Both the position numbers and the translations under genes were made by a program. A model generated the notes under the pieces. The model was not told the origin of the DNA. It saw nothing but the letters and a program-made list of their open reading frames with translations, and made no database searches. This document shows, piece after piece, positions 5,358-8,819 of a stretch of 8,819 bases of DNA. This stretch comes from Mucilaginibacter sp. (GTDB taxonomy: Bacteria; Bacteroidota; Bacteroidia; Sphingobacteriales; Sphingobacteriaceae), in contig JAICXZ010000080.1 of the NCBI GenBank assembly GCA_025934475.1, positions 1 through 8,819 on the forward strand, given 5' to 3'. Position 1 is the first letter of the stretch; every line of letters begins with the position of its first letter.

Positions 5358-5461
5358 ATGATTAGTTGTAATGGTTGTAGAAGTTATAAAAGTTAAAATG
5401 GTTTTCCCCTGTTAACCTTTATAACTCTTTTAACTTTTATAACCTTTTCAACTATTTCAAC
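5354..5461. repeat. Phase-exact nonamer inverted repeat array (GTT x6 / AAC x6)
   Basis: On the plus strand GTT occurs at 5365, 5374, 5383, 5392 and 5401, exactly 9 nt apart, with one more at 5354. AAC then occurs at 5414, 5423, 5432, 5441, 5450 and 5459, also exactly 9 nt apart. The sets are mirror images about 5408.5. Shifted by one unit, a 16-bp perfect inverted match appears (5383-5398 with 5428-5443). The TTAACYTTTATAACYYTT 18-mer at 5412-5429 recurs at 5430-5447 with 15 of 18 identical. The array fills the gap between the Asp-Ser-Leu-repeat gene and accA and runs into the last codons of the former. Confidence 0.85.
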
Positions 5462-6390
5462 AAACTCTCCAGCTTCTTAATCTGCGCCTCGCTCAAAATG
5501 TCCCTGGTTTTGAGGCAGGCTTGCAAGATGGCGTTGCGTAATTCACCCTGATACAAACCGTACCGATTGGTATAAAATATCAGGTTGCCGTCATCTACTT
5601 CGTGGGTTCTGAATAGCGAGTCGAGCGTTTTCTCGTTGTTAATGATATTTCCACCCATCTCCTTCTTTTTGCGGTTGAGGTTGGCTACGATATCTTTCAA
5701 TTTGGCTATCTGCCCGGGATTTAATTGCAGTTGCGCTTTATATTTCAGCGCTTTATCGGGCAAAGGATAATGGTTCATCTCGCCTGCCAGCGACATATCA
5801 TCCATGTCGTCGCCGTTGAGATAACCATTATATTTTTTGTCGTCTATTGTTTTAAATGGTGAATGTTTGAGCCCCACATCTGCTACAGGAGGTTTAACAA
5901 CGGCCTTGCTTTTAGTTAGATGCCCGGCGCTGTCCGTTTTTGCCTTTTTTTCCGGAACCGTTGGTGTTACTATTTTAATAGTGCTGTCTTTTTTAACGAG
6001 GCTATCCTTCACTGCGGGTTTAACAGGTTGGAGTGTTTTGGAGTTGGTATCAACCGGCGCCTGTTTCACAGAATCAGCATGTATCTGCTGTAAAAGGCTG
6101 TCTGCTGCAAGTTTTTTTGCGAGCGAATCAGCAGCTTTCAATTGATTGATTTTAGCCAAACTGTCGGCAGTTTGTTTCTTTAAAAACTCGGCCTGCTGCT
6201 GACGTAACACGCTATCTGATGGCATACCTTTCACGGACTCCATTAATTGCTTCCTGGCAATACTATCTGGTGGAATGGCAGATTTAACAGTATCTGCCGG
6301 GGTACGTTTCTTCAGGCTATCGGCAGTAGTTTGCGCGACGGCGGGAAAAAACAAGAGCAATAAAAAGAATGGAAGTAGATGTTTTATCAT
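5452..6390 (-). CDS. Exported Asp-Ser-Leu-repeat protein with Spy/CpxP-like C-terminal helical domain
   Basis: Function is not established. Residues 1-19 form a signal peptide: basic start, then a hydrophobic run ending in PAVAQ with an AVA-type signal peptidase I site. There is no lipobox Cys, so the product is probably periplasmic. Residues 22-160 are low complexity, Lys/Ala/Gln-rich, with about a dozen D-[ST]-x motifs (DSLKK, DSIAR, DSVLR, DSLAK twice, DSLLQ, DSVKQ, and others), usually 8-17 residues apart. They are predicted helical or disordered. Residues 211-312 read as a helical domain with LQLNPGQIAKL, an internal RYGLYQGELRNAILQA segment and ILSEAQIKKLESLL at the end. This spacing recalls the LTxxQ pattern of Spy/CpxP-type periplasmic chaperones, but the similarity is by eye only. 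The start is ATG at 6390, 28-35 nt after a good -7 element. The last codons overlap the nonamer array. Confidence 0.85.
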   Translation of the reverse strand: MIKHLLPFFLLLLFFPAVAQTTADSLKKRTPADTVKSAIPPDSIARKQLMESVKGMPSDSVLRQQQAEFLKKQTADSLAKINQLKAADSLAKKLAADSLLQQIHADSVKQAPVDTNSKTLQPVKPAVKDSLVKKDSTIKIVTPTVPEKKAKTDSAGHLTKSKAVVKPPVADVGLKHSPFKTIDDKKYNGYLNGDDMDDMSLAGEMNHYPLPDKALKYKAQLQLNPGQIAKLKDIVANLNRKKKEMGGNIINNEKTLDSLFRTHEVDDGNLIFYTNRYGLYQGELRNAILQACLKTRDILSEAQIKKLESLLK

Positions 6391-6419
6391 GCTTAGGACT
6401 TTGCTTCAAAAAGCTAAGG

Positions 6420-6427
6420 CAAATTTA
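6420..6427 (-). promoter_or_regulatory. Candidate promoter -7 element for the Asp-Ser-Leu-repeat gene
   Basis: TAAATTTG on the minus strand is an exact TAnnTTTG match, giving a start site near 6413 and a leader of about 22 nt before the ATG at 6390. A possible -33 TTG lies about 23 nt upstream, slightly long for the consensus spacing. This suggests the gene is transcribed separately from the histidine kinase. Confidence 0.45.
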
Positions 6428-6471
6428 GGATAAAGTACGAAAACTCACAGCAACATGCTGGCTATTCGCCA

Positions 6472-8181
6472 CTATGCCGCCTTCTTCAGCGTAAAATAAA
6501 ACCGGCTGCCCTCACCCAGATCACTCTCCACGCCAATCTTGCCGGATTGTGCCTCGATGAAGTCCTTAGCTATTGCCAACCCCAGACCGGTTCCCGTTTG
6601 CTCGGCTTTTGATCCTGGCACCTTAAAATAGCGCTCAAAAATCCTTGATAAATATTTCGTTTCAATTCCCTGGCCATGGTCTTTTACAGAAAACTCTACA
6701 TCGCCTTTGACTTTCTTTATAGTTAGGTCGACCGTCGATTTTTCGTGGCTATATTTAATCGCATTGGAGAGCAGGTTAATAAGTACCCAAGTGGTTTTAT
6801 CCAGGTCGGCATACACCTGGGGCAGATTATCGTCGTACTGAACGTTGATCGAAACCTGGCGCTGATCGGCCGTGAATTTAACCGCTTTGACAGCGTAATC
6901 AACAATATTTTTGGGGTGCGTACTGCCAAAATTGAGATTCAATTTACCTGTTTCAACCTGGGCCATGTCCAGCAACTCGCCTGTGATTTGAAGTAATCGC
7001 CGCGAATCGTCTTCGATGTTCCCAAGCAACTGCTTTTGTTCATCATTTATCTTTCCAACACGCTCGTCCTCCAATAATTTCAGGCTCATTTTAATGGACG
7101 AGATCGGGGTTTTAAGCTCGTGCGAAATTGTAGCTATAAAATTGGTCTTTGCCTCATCCAATTGCTGGTACTCGGTAATATTATTCAGGATAATAACTTT
7201 ACCTATCACCCGGTCCTTACTAACAACCGATTGTGTTTGCTTCGAAAAATAGCTCTCACGGTTATCCGCGTATATTTTGATTTTCTTTTGGTCAGCAACC
7301 ATCAAGTTACGAAATAAATCATTTTCCAATGCCACGTCAGGCGCATACCTACCTATCAGGTTTTCCTCAGGAATCCCAATCAGCGTACAGGCAACCGTAT
7401 TAACAAAAATGATATACGACTTCTCGTTCAGGCCGATAATACCATCGCGCATTGAATTGATAATGGTCTCGATCCGTCTTTTCTCGAACATGATGTTAGC
7501 CAGATTGCTGCTTTCATACTCGTTCAACTGGAACGTCATGTTATTAAATGCTTCGGCCAATTCGCCAAATTCGTCGTTCGACTTAAAGTCGAGCCGCTGA
7601 TGGTAGTTCCTGCGCGATATCTCCTTGATTCTTTCGGTGAGCTCCCTAAGCGGATTTGCAACATAGCCGGGGAAATTAATGATAAACGTAAATGCAACCA
7701 GGAAAAGAAATGAACCGATAAGAGCCACCAATATAGTTGCACTTTGCGCAGTAGCCTTGGCTACTGCATTCTTATGCTCCTCGGCGTCCATGTTAAGTTT
7801 CATGATCCTGAAAAGCAAAGCCCTTAGTTCTGTGCGTAAATAGGCCTGTTTTGCCAAATCGCCACCCAAAAGCTTTAATTGCTCATACTTTGAACGCAAC
7901 GAATCAGTTGCCTGCTGCTCGCCGGGCTCAGTTATATTATGCTCTTGTTTAACAAGATTACTTTCGACTGCCTGAACCTGATCGCTATTGAGTTGCCCAT
8001 TGCTCTGATCAATGGCGACTGCAATATTTCGCATATAGACGATAGTTTCATGATTATCCTTCAGAATAACACTCGAATCCGCAGATAATCTGTTGAGAAA
8101 ATATATCGACAACCCGCTGCAAACAATTGCCAGCAGGAACAAAAAGCCAAACCCGGCGCGGAGTTTATTTTTAATCGTCAT
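6472..8181 (-). CDS. Membrane sensor histidine kinase (HAMP-PAS-HisKA-HATPase), partner of split KdpD
   Basis: This 569-residue inner-membrane kinase should autophosphorylate and pass phosphate to a response regulator, which is not in the window. TM1 is at about residues 9-29. A helical periplasmic sensor spans about 30-148, TM2 is at 149-170, and HAMP is at about 171-225 (NPLRELTERIKEIS, then DEFGELAEAFNNM). A PAS domain lies at about 235-340 (MRDGIIGLNEKSYIIFVN). The phosphoacceptor is His354 in ISHELKTP. The ATPase N box is WVLINLLSNAIKYS (Asn473), G1 is DHGQG (501-505), the F box is IFERYF, and G2 is GTGLGLAIAK (530-539). All kinase motifs are intact. Its ATG overlaps the stop of the KdpD-type gene by 4 nt (ATGA), implying translational coupling. 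It therefore probably supplies the kinase half of a KdpD-like system for potassium limitation or osmotic stress. Confidence 0.95.
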   Translation of the reverse strand: MTIKNKLRAGFGFLFLLAIVCSGLSIYFLNRLSADSSVILKDNHETIVYMRNIAVAIDQSNGQLNSDQVQAVESNLVKQEHNITEPGEQQATDSLRSKYEQLKLLGGDLAKQAYLRTELRALLFRIMKLNMDAEEHKNAVAKATAQSATILVALIGSFLFLVAFTFIINFPGYVANPLRELTERIKEISRRNYHQRLDFKSNDEFGELAEAFNNMTFQLNEYESSNLANIMFEKRRIETIINSMRDGIIGLNEKSYIIFVNTVACTLIGIPEENLIGRYAPDVALENDLFRNLMVADQKKIKIYADNRESYFSKQTQSVVSKDRVIGKVIILNNITEYQQLDEAKTNFIATISHELKTPISSIKMSLKLLEDERVGKINDEQKQLLGNIEDDSRRLLQITGELLDMAQVETGKLNLNFGSTHPKNIVDYAVKAVKFTADQRQVSINVQYDDNLPQVYADLDKTTWVLINLLSNAIKYSHEKSTVDLTIKKVKGDVEFSVKDHGQGIETKYLSRIFERYFKVPGSKAEQTGTGLGLAIAKDFIEAQSGKIGVESDLGEGSRFYFTLKKAA

Positions 8182-8819
8182 GACAGTATCACTAAATCTA
8201 TATCGGTTTTTGACATCTTATTGAGCAGTTGTGTAAACACGGCCGTCTTCATCACCAACTGGTAAAACTTGAAATGCGGTTTACCAAGGCATATGGTGGT
8301 AATTTCATACTTTTCGGCCGTTTCCCAAATGGTTTTGGCGATGTTATCGCTTTTTACCTTCACCACTTCCCCACCCAATTGAGTGGCAGTTTTCATATTG
8401 TTGATCAAATGACGCTGCGCCGCCAAATTGATCTTATCGCTGCTTTCGTGCGACGTTTGTACATACAGCAGATACCATTTGGAGCGGTAATAGGAGGCTA
8501 GTCGTGCAGTTTTACGGATGATGATCTTAGCCGCCTCATCATTTGTACTAATACACGCCAGGAAAATCTCGGCCCTGAGCTTCACATTTTTGGGCAGCTC
8601 GGTATCAATCTTACGCTCCAACTGATGAGCAACCTCTTTGAGCGCCAGTTCGCGAAGCTGCAATATCCGCTCGGCCTGGAAAAAGTTACTTAATGCGGTG
8701 GCAATCTTTTGCTGGTCGTATATCTTGCCTTCCTTAAGCCTGTCAATCAGTTCATCAGCCGTAAGGTCAATATTTACCACCTCGTCGGCCATTTGGAGCA
8801 CTTTATCGGGGATCCGCTC
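8178..8819 (-). CDS. KdpD-type sensor (KdpD N-terminal tail plus Usp domain), 5' end outside window
   Basis: 214 residues are visible, open at the window edge; the in-frame GTG at 8801 is internal, since family-like residues (RIPDKVLQMADEV) continue upstream. The first part matches the end of the KdpD cytoplasmic sensor domain: IDLTADELIDRLKEGKIYD, then a conserved FFQAERILQLRELALKEVA helix. A universal-stress-protein-like domain follows, with FLACISTNDEAAKIIIRKTA, SKWYLLYVQT and ITTICLGKPHFKF, ending with TDIDLVILS. E. coli KdpD continues into four membrane helices and a kinase. Here the protein stops after the Usp domain, and the kinase is the next gene, overlapping by 4 nt. The expected missing N-terminus holds the Walker-type ATP-binding motifs. 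kdpFABC genes probably lie upstream, outside the window; that is inference. Confidence 0.9.
   Translation of the reverse strand, partial: ERIPDKVLQMADEVVNIDLTADELIDRLKEGKIYDQQKIATALSNFFQAERILQLRELALKEVAHQLERKIDTELPKNVKLRAEIFLACISTNDEAAKIIIRKTARLASYYRSKWYLLYVQTSHESSDKINLAAQRHLINNMKTATQLGGEVVKVKSDNIAKTIWETAEKYEITTICLGKPHFKFYQLVMKTAVFTQLLNKMSKTDIDLVILS

Noticed and set aside
5383..5443. 16-bp inverted repeat as a simple rho-independent terminator
   Set aside because: The stem is almost all A/T and is not followed by a clear T run on the minus strand; the nonamer periodicity is the better description.
5837..6145. Plus-strand open frame of 102 codons with hydrophobic composition
   Set aside because: It is antisense to the Asp-Ser-Leu repeat region; its hydrophobic, Ser/Leu-rich look is the complement of repeated Lys/Asp/Ala codons.
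6448..6460. Small hairpin CAGCA/TGCTG after the histidine kinase gene as a terminator
   Set aside because: The stem is only 5 bp and the nearest T run is four bases and not adjacent; too weak to call.
7277..7600. Plus-strand open frame of 107 codons
   Set aside because: It is antisense to the HAMP-PAS part of the intact histidine kinase gene.

Overview
The window looks like a chromosomal segment of a Bacteroidetes bacterium, most probably from Sphingobacteriaceae (Mucilaginibacter/Pedobacter-like). The reasons are the gene order tRNA-Gln - prs - rplY(ctc) - pth, several upstream matches to the Bacteroidetes -7 element TAnnTTTG, a BlaI/M56-peptidase pair, a KdpD split into separate sensor and kinase genes, and moderate GC. 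This placement is inferred from sequence features; no database search was run. Every gene I can support lies on the minus strand, so transcription runs from high to low coordinates.

Layout in transcription order. (1) 8819-6472: the 3' end of a KdpD-type sensor (KdpD N-terminal domain tail plus Usp domain, no kinase) overlaps by 4 nt the start of a complete membrane histidine kinase (TM-sensor-TM-HAMP-PAS-HisKA-HATPase). Together they make a split KdpD-like unit for potassium or osmotic signalling. (2) 6390-5452: an exported protein with many Asp-Ser-Leu-like repeats and a C-terminal helical domain resembling the Spy/CpxP type. (3) 5331-4141: accA (carboxyltransferase alpha, fatty acid synthesis), then a 71-aa protein resembling an addiction-module antitoxin with no toxin beside it. 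(4) 4031-3961: tRNA-Gln(UUG), followed by a terminator. (5) 3825-1563: prs (PRPP synthase), rplY/ctc (ribosomal protein L25), a strong terminator, then pth (peptidyl-tRNA hydrolase). (6) 1410-1: blaI-type repressor and the 5' part of a blaR1/mecR1-type M56 membrane metalloprotease, 4 nt apart, preceded by an AT-rich control region with palindromic operator-like sites.

The most unusual points are these. The normally near-invariant DDxxDTAGT PRPP/ribose-phosphate loop of Prs reads YDICYTAGT, with two Asp-to-Tyr changes, each explicable by one base. Three separate intergenic gaps carry short-period, self-complementary repeat arrays, each with a different unit: a 9-nt GTT/AAC array that is phase-exact around one axis, a 7-nt AAATYCG array, and a 7-nt NATAGTC array. 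They share an architecture but not a sequence. The blaI upstream region has an 18-bp perfect palindrome and two related sites at roughly whole-helical-turn spacings. No mobile element, CRISPR array or phage gene is visible. No gap between genes exceeds about 160 bp.
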